NCBI GenBank assembly: GCA_015709595.1
Contig: CP054178.1
Coordinates: forward strand, 3,229,205 to 3,293,204
Length of the DNA: 64,000 bases
Source: Phycisphaeraceae bacterium
Lineage (GTDB): Bacteria; Planctomycetota; Phycisphaerae; Phycisphaerales; SM1A02
Direction of reading: 5' to 3'
The position numbers and the translations under genes were made by a program. The notes under the pieces are model-generated. The model was not told where the DNA came from. It did no database searches and saw nothing but the letters and a program-made list of their open reading frames with translations. How positions within the stretch are numbered: position 1 is the stretch's first letter; every line of letters begins with the position of its first letter. Of the stretch, positions 1 through 9,623 are shown one piece after another.

Positions 1-60
1 GGGCAGGGGCGTCTTGGGAGCGATCTGGGCGTTGTGCTTGGCTCGCTTGGTCAGTGGCAT
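1..60 (-). CDS. rplA: 50S ribosomal protein L1, N-terminal fragment (runs off the left edge)
   Basis: Only the first 20 codons are inside the window, reading MPLTKRAKHNAQ and onward, with the ATG at 58-60. The identification rests on position: rplA normally follows rplK directly, and here the gap after the rplK stop is only 4 nt. The basic, lysine-rich start also fits L1, which binds 23S rRNA at the L1 stalk and represses its own operon. Little else can be judged from so short a piece. Confidence 0.7.
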   Translation of the reverse strand, partial: MPLTKRAKHNAQIAPKTPLP

Positions 61-64
61 GTTG

Positions 65-496
65 TCAGCCCTCCACCACGGTAACGCCCATGGAACGGGC
101 AGTGCCTTCGATGATCCGCATCGCCGCCTCGACCGAACCCGCGTTCAAGTCGGGCATTTTTTCCTGGGCGATGGCCTTGAGCTGGGTTCGGGTGATCTTG
201 CCCACCTTTTCGGTATTGGGCTTGCCCGAGCCGGACTCGATGCCCGCCGCCGACTTGATCAGGACCGACGCCGGCGAGGTCTTGATCTCGAACTCAAAGG
301 AGCGGTCCTGGTAGACGGTGATGATGCAGCCGACCACCTTGCCCGCGAACTCCTTGGTTCGCTCGTTGAACTGCTGAATGAACTGGCCCGGGTTGACGCC
401 ATTGGCGCCCAAGGCGGGGCCGAGCGGCGGCGCTGGTGTGGCCTTGCCCCCGGGGGCCATGACCTTGAATTGCTTGGCGATGGGTTTCTTGGCCAT
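65..496 (-). CDS. rplK: 50S ribosomal protein L11
   Basis: This 143-residue protein has the full usual length of L11, which binds the GTPase-associated region of 23S rRNA with the L10/L12 stalk. The N-terminal part carries the proline-rich [16 protein letters not shown] loop, and the C-terminal rRNA-binding domain includes the [13 protein letters not shown] and [13 protein letters not shown] segments. A clear GGAGG ribosome binding site lies about 10 nt before the ATG. It heads a minus-strand ribosomal operon with rplA 4 nt downstream. The usual upstream nusG/secE is absent, because a divergent plus-strand gene lies there instead. Confidence 0.97.
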   Translation of the reverse strand: MAKKPIAKQFKVMAPGGKATPAPPLGPALGANGVNPGQFIQQFNERTKEFAGKVVGCIITVYQDRSFEFEIKTSPASVLIKSAAGIESGSGKPNTEKVGKITRTQLKAIAQEKMPDLNAGSVEAAMRIIEGTARSMGVTVVEG

Positions 497-684
497 GAGT
501 GCTCCTACCTCCCACCGTCGTCGTCATTCGCGGATCGAATCCGGGAGTGACTGGGGCGGCCCGGCCAAGGGCGCACGCCCGACGCAGTGGTACACACGGT
601 CTGGGATGAGCAATGAGTCTAGACGCGACGGCAGGGGCGGGCAAGTCAATGATTGCGCGGAACAGTCGATCGGCGACGCTGCGG

Positions 685-690
685 TACAAT
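685..690 (+). promoter_or_regulatory. TACAAT -10-like box, leaderless arrangement
   Basis: TACAAT ends 9 nt before the ATG at 700, so a transcript starting at the usual distance would have almost no leader. The same spacing is seen before the genes at 9624 and 35803 (minus). No convincing -35 element was found. Confidence 0.45.
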
Positions 691-699
691 CGCCCCTTC

Positions 700-2334
700 A
701 TGGCCCCCGGATCGCTCAAACTGGAACTCATCGAAGGCCCCGACCCGGCGGGGGACATGCGAGCCATCGCGGTGGATCGGCGGCAAGGGGCGGTGCTGGG
801 TCGCTCCCGCGAGTGCCAGATCTGCCTGCCCGACCCCACCGTGTCGCGTCGACACGCCGACCTGACCTGTCGGGGACAGCAGTGGTTCGTGCGCGATCTG
901 AAGAGCCGGCACGGCACGTATCTCAACGCGGTGCGTCTGGAGCCGGACTTTCCTCAGGCGATGGCTGACAACGACCTGCTTCGCGTCGGTCCGTGGACCT
1001 TTCGCGTCTTGCTGGGAGATCGTCGGGAGTCGCTGCGAACCGAGGCGGACGATGAGGGGGGCACGACCCGCGGGAGGGGTTCGCGCATCATGCGCGTCTC
1101 GCCGCAGGAACTGGCGGCTCACCGGCTGCACCTGATCCTCGACGGCGCCAGCCGCATCACCAGCGCCCGGGACGAGGCGGAACTGGCTCAGGCGGCGGTG
1201 GACTCGGCCCTGGCGGGCACCGCCTTTGACCGCGCCGCCATGCTGCGCGACATCAACCGGGGCGAAAGCGTGGAAGTGCTCTGCCACCGCTCCAAGAAGA
1301 ATGGAGGGGGCGAGTTCACCTTCAGCCGCTCGCTCATTCGCGCCGCGTCAGAGGGACAGCTCTCTCGCCTGACCTCCGAGCGGAAGGACGTGCCGTTCGG
1401 CGTGAGCATCGAGGAACTGGGCATCACCGACGCACTCTGCGCGCCGGTCATGCTGGGCGGCGCCGTCGCGGCGTACCTGTACCTCGACGCCCGCGACACC
1501 ACCATTCCCGTGCAATCCGACGCGGCGGACTTCTGCCAGGCCATCGCACGCATGTGCGGCATGGCGCTGGCCAACCTCAAGCGCATCGATCTGGAGCGAC
1601 GCCAGCGCGGGCTGGAGTCGCAGCTTTCCGCCGCCCGCGAGGCGCAGCAGATGATCGTGCCCGCCGCCTCGGGCGAGGTGCTGGGTATTCGGTACGCCAT
1701 GCGGATGCAGCCGGGCAGCTTCGTCGCCGGCGACCTGTTCGACGTGGTGCCGCTGGATGACCGCCGCGTCGCGCTCACGATCGGCGACGTGACGGGCGAA
1801 GGCATCGGAGCGGCGATCCTGATGGCCAGCACCCAGTCGCACCTGCACGCCGCCTTGCGCAAACACGCCGATCCCGCCGCCGCGCTCAATGAGGTGAATG
1901 CCTACATCGCCGACCGTTCGCCCGCCAATCGGTTCATCTCGATGTGGGTGGGGGTCTTCGACCGCGAGACGAAACGGCTGACCTACGTGGACGCGGGGCA
2001 CGGGCACTGGATGATCCGCCGGGCTTCGCGCTCCGTGGAGCACGCGCCCCGGCCCAACGGCACGCTGGTGGGAATCGACCCGGGGCTGACGTATGACCAC
2101 CGCGAAATCGATCTGAAGCCGGGAGATCGCCTCATCCTCTACAGCGACGGGCTGCTGGAGCAGTCCAACCCGGACGGCGATCGCTTCGGACGGGACCGCA
2201 TCGCCGAGCAGCTCTACGAATCACGCAGCGAAGGGGACGATGTGGCCCGCATCTTCGCCGCCGTGGAGCGCTTCGCGGGCACCACCACGCTGGCGGATGA
2301 TGCGACCGTGGCGTCGATCGCGGTCGTGGGATGA
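700..2334 (+). CDS. FHA-GAF-PP2C (SpoIIE/RsbU-type) phosphatase
   Basis: This 544-residue cytoplasmic signalling protein has three domains. An N-terminal FHA domain (about residues 8-105) shows the phosphothreonine-binding GRSRECQICLPDPTVSRRH and SRHGTYLN motifs. A GAF-like sensor domain spans about 150-290. A C-terminal SpoIIE-type PP2C phosphatase shows GDLFDV, IGDVTGEGIGAA, DAGHG and YSDGLLEQ, which carry the metal-binding aspartates. Family members dephosphorylate anti-anti-sigma factors or other phosphoproteins in stress and partner-switching pathways, but no partner gene lies nearby, so the target is unknown. The ATG at 700 was chosen because the FHA domain starts at once and a -10 box lies just upstream; an in-frame ATG at 613 would add 29 residues of unconvincing sequence. 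Confidence 0.9.
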   Translation: MAPGSLKLELIEGPDPAGDMRAIAVDRRQGAVLGRSRECQICLPDPTVSRRHADLTCRGQQWFVRDLKSRHGTYLNAVRLEPDFPQAMADNDLLRVGPWTFRVLLGDRRESLRTEADDEGGTTRGRGSRIMRVSPQELAAHRLHLILDGASRITSARDEAELAQAAVDSALAGTAFDRAAMLRDINRGESVEVLCHRSKKNGGGEFTFSRSLIRAASEGQLSRLTSERKDVPFGVSIEELGITDALCAPVMLGGAVAAYLYLDARDTTIPVQSDAADFCQAIARMCGMALANLKRIDLERRQRGLESQLSAAREAQQMIVPAASGEVLGIRYAMRMQPGSFVAGDLFDVVPLDDRRVALTIGDVTGEGIGAAILMASTQSHLHAALRKHADPAAALNEVNAYIADRSPANRFISMWVGVFDRETKRLTYVDAGHGHWMIRRASRSVEHAPRPNGTLVGIDPGLTYDHREIDLKPGDRLILYSDGLLEQSNPDGDRFGRDRIAEQLYESRSEGDDVARIFAAVERFAGTTTLADDATVASIAVVG

Positions 2335-2392
2335 GCGGGTTCAGCACGAGAGGAGCACAAGCTCGATTCCGTTCATCGTTTCACGTGCATCC

Positions 2393-3643
2393 TCACCCTT
2401 CCAGCGCCAGTCGCACGAACAGCTCGATTCCCGTCGCCATGGCGTCATCGTTGAAGTTGAACTTCGGGTGGTGCAGCGGCGCCATGGGCGGCTGACCCGG
2501 CGCCTGGAGCCCCAGAAAGAAAAAGCACGAAGGAACCTGCTCGCAGTAGTATGAAAAATCCTCCGCGCCCATCACCGGCTCCGCGACGCGGACGACGCGG
2601 TCACCGCCCAGCGTGGCGCGGGCGACGCGGTCGAACGTGTCCGCCGCGTGCTCGTCGTTGCGGGTGACGGGGTAGCCATCGCGGTAGTCGAGCGCGCCCT
2701 CGCAGCCGTGAGCGCGGGCGACATGCTCGACGAGTTCCATCATGCGTCCGCGAACCAGCATCTGCGTCGGCTTGCGGAGCGTGCGCACGGTGCCTCCCAG
2801 CGTGACTTCCTCGGGGATGACGTTGGTCGCCGTGCCGCCGTGAAACATCGTGACGGAGATCACCGCCGAGTCGAGGGGGTCCACCGTGCGGGAGACGATG
2901 GACTGGAGCGCCTGGACGATCGCCGCGCCGGTGACGATCGGATCCCGGTTGAGGTGGGGCATGGCGGCGTGTCCGCCCCGCCCGCGGATGGTGATGGTGA
3001 AATTGTCCGCCGCCGCCAGCAGGGGGCCGGGCTTGGTGCCGACGATCCCCAGCGGCATCATGGGCCAGCCGTGCAGCCCGTACATGGTGGTGATGGGCGT
3101 GCCGATCCTGGAACCGTTGAGGCAGCCGTCCTCCACCATGCGCCTCCCACCGCCCCATCCCTCCTCCGCCGGCTGGAACACGAACGACACGGGATTGGGA
3201 AGGGTCTGCTGCCCGGCCAGTTTCGCCAGCACGCGGGCGGTTCCGATGAGCATGGTCGTGTGTCCGTCGTGGCCGCAGGCGTGCATCATGCCGGGCTTCG
3301 TCGAGGCGTACGGCACGCCCGTCTCCTCTTCGATCGGCAGGGCATCCATGTCGGCGCGCAGACCGATGGTGCGATCGGACGCGCCCCGCAGGTGCGCCAG
3401 CACGCCCGTGCCGCCCGCGAGTCCGGGTGCGAATGTCACGCCCGCGCGGGCCAGTTCGCGCTGGACGACTTCGCTGGTGTACCGCTCCTGAAAGCCGATC
3501 TCGGGGTGCCGGTGCAGGTCGTGCCGGATGGCGACAAGGTCAGGCAGTTCCGCGGCGATCAATTCGCGAATGAGTGCGGCCGGTGCGACGGGTGACACGG
3601 CGGAACGGGCGGCGGTTGGGGAGGTTGGGGCCATGATGGGCAT
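2393..3643 (-). CDS. M20-family amidohydrolase/peptidase
   Basis: The protein has 416 residues, normal for the M20D hippurate hydrolase/amidohydrolase group, which hydrolyses N-acyl amino acids with a dinuclear metal centre. Visible motifs are RHDLHRHPEIGFQE at the start of the catalytic domain, ADMDALPI, MHACGHDGHTTMLIG with metal ligands, QPAEEGWGGG with the catalytic acid, and a final LHHPKFNFND supplying a ligand. A lid/dimerisation domain (AMPHLNRDPI region) lies between. Substrate cannot be told from sequence. It is the last of four co-directional genes. The start at 3643 could instead be the ATG at 3634, which has a TACCAT box 7 nt upstream; longer in-frame extensions overlap the neighbouring gene and look non-coding. 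Confidence 0.92.
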   Translation of the reverse strand: MPIMAPTSPTAARSAVSPVAPAALIRELIAAELPDLVAIRHDLHRHPEIGFQERYTSEVVQRELARAGVTFAPGLAGGTGVLAHLRGASDRTIGLRADMDALPIEEETGVPYASTKPGMMHACGHDGHTTMLIGTARVLAKLAGQQTLPNPVSFVFQPAEEGWGGGRRMVEDGCLNGSRIGTPITTMYGLHGWPMMPLGIVGTKPGPLLAAADNFTITIRGRGGHAAMPHLNRDPIVTGAAIVQALQSIVSRTVDPLDSAVISVTMFHGGTATNVIPEEVTLGGTVRTLRKPTQMLVRGRMMELVEHVARAHGCEGALDYRDGYPVTRNDEHAADTFDRVARATLGGDRVVRVAEPVMGAEDFSYYCEQVPSCFFFLGLQAPGQPPMAPLHHPKFNFNDDAMATGIELFVRLALEG

Positions 3644-3747
3644 GGTATGCGGGGGCCTCGGCGTTTCGGCGGGAACGCATCCCCGGCGCGGATGTTGCAC
3701 CGTCTGAAGAATCACAGGCGGGACGCCCGCGCCACCAGTCCGTGCGC

Positions 3748-4239
3748 TCACTTCAACGGATGCAGCCCGCGTTCTTCGCGGCCGCGATTGACGAGCGCGT
3801 GCGTCGCCTTGTCGTGACGGATCAGTTTCGCCAGTTGCGACATGGTGATGCCCAGCACGCCAGCGGCTCCGGCCACATCGAAGCCGCGGGCGATGATGAC
3901 ATCCAGCGCCTCGGCCAGCAAAGCGGGGTAGTCGCGGTGCTCGGGGTTGATGGGCAGCTTCTCCCCCTGACGGCGGGTGCGCCACAGTTCGCTGGGCTGG
4001 TGGCGGTCGGGGTCCACATGACGCCGCACATCCCGCGCCAGCCGCAGGCGAAGCCGGAAGATCGCCTCGTGCCGGTTCTGCGCCTGGTGACGCCGCTCGG
4101 TGGCGCTGGCGCTGACGCCCGTTGGGGTGTGCGTGATGGTGACGGCAGTCTCCACTTTGTTGCGATGCTGCCCGCCGGGGCCGGAAGCGCGGCCGAACTC
4201 CACCGTGCACTGCTTCATCAGCGTGTCCGGCTCAAGCAT
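3748..4239 (-). CDS. GGQ release-factor-like protein (RF-1 domain, ArfB/Pth4-like)
   Basis: This protein of about 163 residues carries the GGQ motif in the context GRASGPGGQHRNKVETAV, the hallmark of the peptidyl-tRNA hydrolysing domain of class I release factors. The codon-recognition domains of RF1/RF2 are missing, so it resembles stand-alone GGQ proteins used in ribosome rescue (ArfB) or related small RF homologues. The basic ATERRHQAQNRHEAIFRLRLRLA stretch after the motif matches that family, while the C-terminal 60 residues are an extra alpha-helical part. ATG at 4239 is preferred; an ATG at 4311 would add a low-complexity Thr/Pro stretch. It lies 91 nt after tsaD, probably in the same transcript. 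Confidence 0.8.
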   Translation of the reverse strand: MLEPDTLMKQCTVEFGRASGPGGQHRNKVETAVTITHTPTGVSASATERRHQAQNRHEAIFRLRLRLARDVRRHVDPDRHQPSELWRTRRQGEKLPINPEHRDYPALLAEALDVIIARGFDVAGAAGVLGITMSQLAKLIRHDKATHALVNRGREERGLHPLK

Positions 4240-4330
4240 GGCCGGGTGAGGCGGCAATGTGGTGGGGGGAGTTGTGGGTAGAGTCGTGGGGGGGCGACGC
4301 GCGGCGGTCATGGGCGATCGTAGGGGCGGG

Positions 4331-5389
<1,059 letters not shown>

Positions 5390-5405
5390 CGGGAACCTTC
5401 GGGGG

Positions 5406-7025
5406 TCACCGCTCGATCTTCTCGACGCGCGCGACGGCCAGGGCCTGCTCCACGTCGCCGCCGGGTCGGACGCGATACGCGCCGATCACCCTGCCCGAGG
5501 CGTCGGTGACGGTGATGACCGCACCGGCGGTGTCCGCGTCGGAAGGCACCAGGCGCTCGCGACCCGCCTCTTCGGCGCGCTGGCGCATCTCTCGCACGCG
5601 TTTGTCCGCCTCCTCCAGTTGAGCGGCGAGGCGGTTGCGAAACTCGATGGCCTGCTCGAACTCGTCATCCAGCGCCGCCAGGTCGCCAGTGGCTTCGCCG
5701 ACGCGGGGCCATGTTCCCGTTCGAAGATTGGTCTGGATGGCGGTCAGCGCCCGGGCCAGTTGGATGTCTTTCACCTCGTTCTCGATCCACGCAGGATCGT
5801 TCCACTTCTGGTCGCCGTTGACTGGCCTGTTGATGACCTCGTACTGCCTTCTCGCCTGGATCATCGCCCGGTACTGATCGTTGGTCATGGGTACGCGGAA
5901 GCCGTCGTCCGGGTCCACGCCCCACATGGTGCTGTCGGGCTTGCGATGCAGGTTGCGCCCGCTGGGCAGGTGGTAATAGGCGGCGGTCATCTTGAGCTGG
6001 CCCATTCGATTGGGCAGGATGCGCACTTCCTGCACGCTGCCCTTGCCGTACGTGCGCTCGCCCAGCACCTTGGCGCGGCCGTTGTCCTGCAACGCGCCGG
6101 CGAGAATCTCGCTGGCGCTGGCCGACGTTTCGTTGACCAGCACCACGATGGGGAAGCCGGTCAGCGTGCCGGGCGCCGTCGCCTCATAGACACGTTCGTC
6201 GTTACGGGCCTTGATGGACACCACGCGCCCGGATTCAAGGAACATGTCGGCGATGGCCACCGCCGCGTCGAGCTCGCCGCCGGGGTCGAAACGCACGTCG
6301 AGAATGAGTCCTTTCAGATCCTGCTTCGCCAGTTCGGAAAGGGCCTTGGCGGTGTCCTCGGTGGTCGTGGAGACGAACTGGGTGATGCGGATGTAGCCGA
6401 TACCCATTTCAGGGTCGATTCGATAGTCCCACGCCTCCCCGATGCGGCGCATGCCCTTGACCGTGTGCGTGACGATGCGCCGGCGCGTGATGGTGAGCAG
6501 TTCCTCCTCGCCGGTGACGCGGCGGACCTTGATCGTCACCTGCGTTCCCGGCTCGCCGGTGAGGATGGCGATGCATTCCTCCGCGCTCTTGCCGCGCGTC
6601 GATTCGCCTTCGATCTCCAGCACGGTGTCGCCCGCCATCACCCCCGCTTCGAGGGCGGGCGAGTCGTCCATCGGGGTGACGATGGTGAGGTAGTCATTGA
6701 CGATGTCGATTTCCGCCCCGATGCCCACGTACGTGCCGCGCAGCTGCTTGTCGAAATCCGCCATGCGCGAGGCGGGTACGAACTCGGTGTACGGGTCGCG
6801 CAGCGAGCCGACCATCGCGCCGATGGTGGCTTCCTGCATGCGCTGCAGCGTGGGGGCGTCTGGCTTTTCGACGAAGTTCTCCAGCAGCAGCCCGCGCACG
6901 ATGACGATGGGGTCGAACCACTCGTAGTCATCCGCCCTCGAGGCGATGGCCAGAGGCAATTGGATGAACAGCGACCCCAGCAGCAGGGCGAGCAGCACCG
7001 GGGCAACCTTGGACTTGAGTCGCAT
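5406..7025 (-). CDS. S41-family C-terminal processing peptidase (CtpA/Prc-like)
   Basis: The 539-residue exported serine protease begins with an N-terminal membrane/signal segment (about residues 6-28). A PDZ domain follows (about 85-180, with TYVGIGAEI, PALEAGVMAGDTVLEI). The peptidase core has the catalytic Ser in NETSASASEILAGALQD and the Lys in GERTYGKGSVQEV. The C-terminal quarter is charged and partly coiled coil (QAIEFRNRLAAQLEEADKR) with a beta-rich tail. Such proteases trim periplasmic or envelope proteins. The ATG at 7025 has GGAG 8 nt upstream and a TATCAT -10 box further up, so this gene heads the minus-strand group that continues with tsaD. Confidence 0.93.
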   Translation of the reverse strand: MRLKSKVAPVLLALLLGSLFIQLPLAIASRADDYEWFDPIVIVRGLLLENFVEKPDAPTLQRMQEATIGAMVGSLRDPYTEFVPASRMADFDKQLRGTYVGIGAEIDIVNDYLTIVTPMDDSPALEAGVMAGDTVLEIEGESTRGKSAEECIAILTGEPGTQVTIKVRRVTGEEELLTITRRRIVTHTVKGMRRIGEAWDYRIDPEMGIGYIRITQFVSTTTEDTAKALSELAKQDLKGLILDVRFDPGGELDAAVAIADMFLESGRVVSIKARNDERVYEATAPGTLTGFPIVVLVNETSASASEILAGALQDNGRAKVLGERTYGKGSVQEVRILPNRMGQLKMTAAYYHLPSGRNLHRKPDSTMWGVDPDDGFRVPMTNDQYRAMIQARRQYEVINRPVNGDQKWNDPAWIENEVKDIQLARALTAIQTNLRTGTWPRVGEATGDLAALDDEFEQAIEFRNRLAAQLEEADKRVREMRQRAEEAGRERLVPSDADTAGAVITVTDASGRVIGAYRVRPGGDVEQALAVARVEKIER

Positions 7026-7199
7026 GGGGAAACTCCGAAAGGCGGCCAATGATACGACGCTCCTTTCACCGGCCGGATCGCGCCTGGTTACCATCCTGTC
7101 GCGGAGTGACGCTTGCGGACCACGAAACCCGCGGTCGCGGCGGCGGATTGGTCATGCCTGCCGCGGATGGGCCTGGATCACGACACCGGGAGCACGGCC

Positions 7200-9530
7200 A
7201 TGCTGAATCCTTCACGTCTCCTTCCGAATCCCGCTCTGTGTCTCGCCGTGTTCCTCGGTGTTGAACCCCCCAGCGAACCCGCGAAGCAGGGCTACCTCGG
7301 CGCCAACGTGGTGGACAACGGCTCGGGACAGACAGTTTTCACATGGTTCTTTCCCGGCCCGCTCAACGGAGCATCGCTGCGATCCGGCGCCTTCGACCTG
7401 CAGCGCCCGGATGTGCTGATCGCGGTCGATGGGCGGCCGATGAACGCGGCGGCGTTCAACGCCTACATCGCGTCGCGCGCCCCCGGAACGACCGTCACCA
7501 TCGAGTATGAGCCGGCGACAACGCGCGGCACCGCGAACATTCCCGCGTCGGTGGAGACCACCGGCGAGCGCAGAACCATCGCCGTGACGCTGGAGGACAA
7601 GGATGAGTGGACGGGCACGATCGGCCGCCCGAACACGCTGACGGACCCGTGGCGCTGGCCTGCGGGGCCGCCGCTTCTTGACCCGTTCGACCAGGCGAAC
7701 GTGCTCGGCGAACAGGTGGCCGCGCATGGACTGCGTGAGGATGTGGAGCGGCTGACGGGGGTCTTTCAACAGTGGATCGACAAGACCACGGACACGCACA
7801 TGCTGCCGGTGGTGCGGGCGGGGTTTGAGCGGCCGTTTCAGTTGGCGGAGATTCAGCAAGGGCTGGATGTGCGGCGGCTGATCCCGCGGACGACGCGCGC
7901 CGGGGCGACCGCCTCGCTGACAGCCGATCCAGTGCAGTTCTCACGAGACCTGCTCGAAGTGCTGCTCGGCATGGAGGGCGTCGGCGGCTCGTTCGGGCTG
8001 GGAGGCGAGTTCGCAAGACCCACAACTGCCGTGGCGGCGCATCTGCGGGGCATCGTTGGGTTCTCGCGGGTCTGGCTCGACATGGCTCTCGGAAAGAGCG
8101 AACGCACCGAAGCCGCCGCCCTGCAGTGCATCGAGTTCCTTCGCGTTCCGCGCGGCACGTTTTACATCGGCGGCGAGCACTCCAAACAGCACATCGAGGT
8201 CATTCGACGATCGGTCGAAGTCAACTGGAAACCTCTCGCCAACCTTTTGAGCGGCCTGACCACGCGGTTTCCTGCCGAGGTGGTCGCGCTGAGAGAGCGT
8301 CCATTGGTTGATCCGCCCGCAGCCCTCGCCGGCGCCGTCGAAGGCACGATCATCGAGGCGTTCGAGAGCCGCGACGGCTGGATCATCGTCGGCGGTCCCG
8401 GCCCCAACCGCTACGACATGGCCAAGGTTGTCGCGGTGTACGACATCGGCGGCGATGATGTCTACCACGCCACGGGCCTGCGCCTGGGCACGCGCCTCAT
8501 CATCGACCTCGAAGGCAACGACACCTACACCGGCACGCCCGAGCAGGGGCCGGGCGGTGCGATCTTCGGGCTGTCGTTCATCGACGACCGCGCGGGCAAT
8601 GACCGCTACGAGGGGCAGATGCTCTCCTGCGGTGCGGCGATCTACGGCGTTTCCCTCCTCCTCGACCGCGCCGGCGATGACACCTACATCGGCACGGACT
8701 GGTCGATGGGAGCGGCCGTGTACGGCGCGGGCATGCTCATCGACCTCAAGGGCAACGACACGTACAAGGGCGAGTTCCTCTGCCAGGGCGTGGGCGGGCC
8801 GCGCGGGCTGGGCGCGCTGATTGATGTCGAGGGCGACGACGACTACCAGGCCAACGGGCCGCAGCCGAGCATGTACGGCACGCCCAACGTGTACGCCTCG
8901 TTCTCGCAGGGCGTCGGCTTCGGCTACCGCAACTACGCCGCAGGGGGCGTGGGCATGCTCTCCGATCTGGCGGGCAACGACCGCTACGAATCCGGCGAGT
9001 TCTCGCAGGGTGGGGCGTACTACTTCGCCTTGGGCGTCCTGCACGATGCGGCGGGTGATGATGTTTATGTCGGCAACCGGTACGGACAGGGCTTCGGCGT
9101 GCACCAGGCGCACGGCATCCTCGCGGATGACGGCGGCGATGACACGTACACCTCGATGACCGCCGCGTCGCAGGGGGCGGCGTGGGATATCGGCGCCGGA
9201 CTGCTCATCGACCGGGGCGGAAATGATTCGTACACCTGCGACGGACTGGGCCAGGGCGGGGCGTCCATGCAAGGGATCGCCATGCTCGTCGATCTGGGCG
9301 GCGAGGACCGCTACGAGGCACGGGGCGGGGCAACGCAGGGTGAATCGGGCGGCGACTCGTACCACTACGCCACCACCAAGGCGTTCTCGTTCTCCCTGCT
9401 GCTCGACCTGGGCGCGGCGGTGGACTTTTACTCGCGCAACCGTGCCAATGACGCCGTCACCAAGACGGGGGCGATCAACGAGCAGCAGCCGGAGAACTCG
9501 AGCGCCTGGGGGTTGGTGATCGACCGGTAG
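7200..9530 (+). CDS. exported PDZ protein with a C-terminal GxDxY repeat solenoid
   Basis: I do not recognise this 776-residue protein as a named family. A short hydrophobic N terminus (residues 3-20) may be a signal peptide. A PDZ-like region follows (about 35-140, GYLGANVVDNGSG, DVLIAVDGRPM). The middle is alpha-helical. From about residue 413 to 720 there are at least eleven units of 25-60 residues built on the pattern LxDxxGxDxY followed by QG (for example IDLEGNDTYTG, IDDRAGNDRYEG, LIDRGGNDSY), with a degenerate twelfth. The regular Asp/Tyr/Gly spacing suggests a beta-solenoid, possibly calcium-binding like RTX-type repeats but not the RTX nonapeptide. GGGAG lies 8 nt before the chosen ATG; an in-frame ATG at 7113 is less likely. 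Confidence 0.8.
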   Translation: MLNPSRLLPNPALCLAVFLGVEPPSEPAKQGYLGANVVDNGSGQTVFTWFFPGPLNGASLRSGAFDLQRPDVLIAVDGRPMNAAAFNAYIASRAPGTTVTIEYEPATTRGTANIPASVETTGERRTIAVTLEDKDEWTGTIGRPNTLTDPWRWPAGPPLLDPFDQANVLGEQVAAHGLREDVERLTGVFQQWIDKTTDTHMLPVVRAGFERPFQLAEIQQGLDVRRLIPRTTRAGATASLTADPVQFSRDLLEVLLGMEGVGGSFGLGGEFARPTTAVAAHLRGIVGFSRVWLDMALGKSERTEAAALQCIEFLRVPRGTFYIGGEHSKQHIEVIRRSVEVNWKPLANLLSGLTTRFPAEVVALRERPLVDPPAALAGAVEGTIIEAFESRDGWIIVGGPGPNRYDMAKVVAVYDIGGDDVYHATGLRLGTRLIIDLEGNDTYTGTPEQGPGGAIFGLSFIDDRAGNDRYEGQMLSCGAAIYGVSLLLDRAGDDTYIGTDWSMGAAVYGAGMLIDLKGNDTYKGEFLCQGVGGPRGLGALIDVEGDDDYQANGPQPSMYGTPNVYASFSQGVGFGYRNYAAGGVGMLSDLAGNDRYESGEFSQGGAYYFALGVLHDAAGDDVYVGNRYGQGFGVHQAHGILADDGGDDTYTSMTAASQGAAWDIGAGLLIDRGGNDSYTCDGLGQGGASMQGIAMLVDLGGEDRYEARGGATQGESGGDSYHYATTKAFSFSLLLDLGAAVDFYSRNRANDAVTKTGAINEQQPENSSAWGLVIDR

Positions 9531-9623
9531 TCCGTCCATGCTGCGGGGTGAAGCTCGGTGCCGAAGACTTCGACCGGAGCGACGGAGAGGCGCCTTCCCG
9601 CGACATCCATACACTCCACCCAC

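Noticed and set aside
497-640. tRNA gene between rplK and the phosphatase gene
   Set aside because: A GATCGAATCC string resembles a T-loop, but no acceptor or anticodon stems can be drawn.
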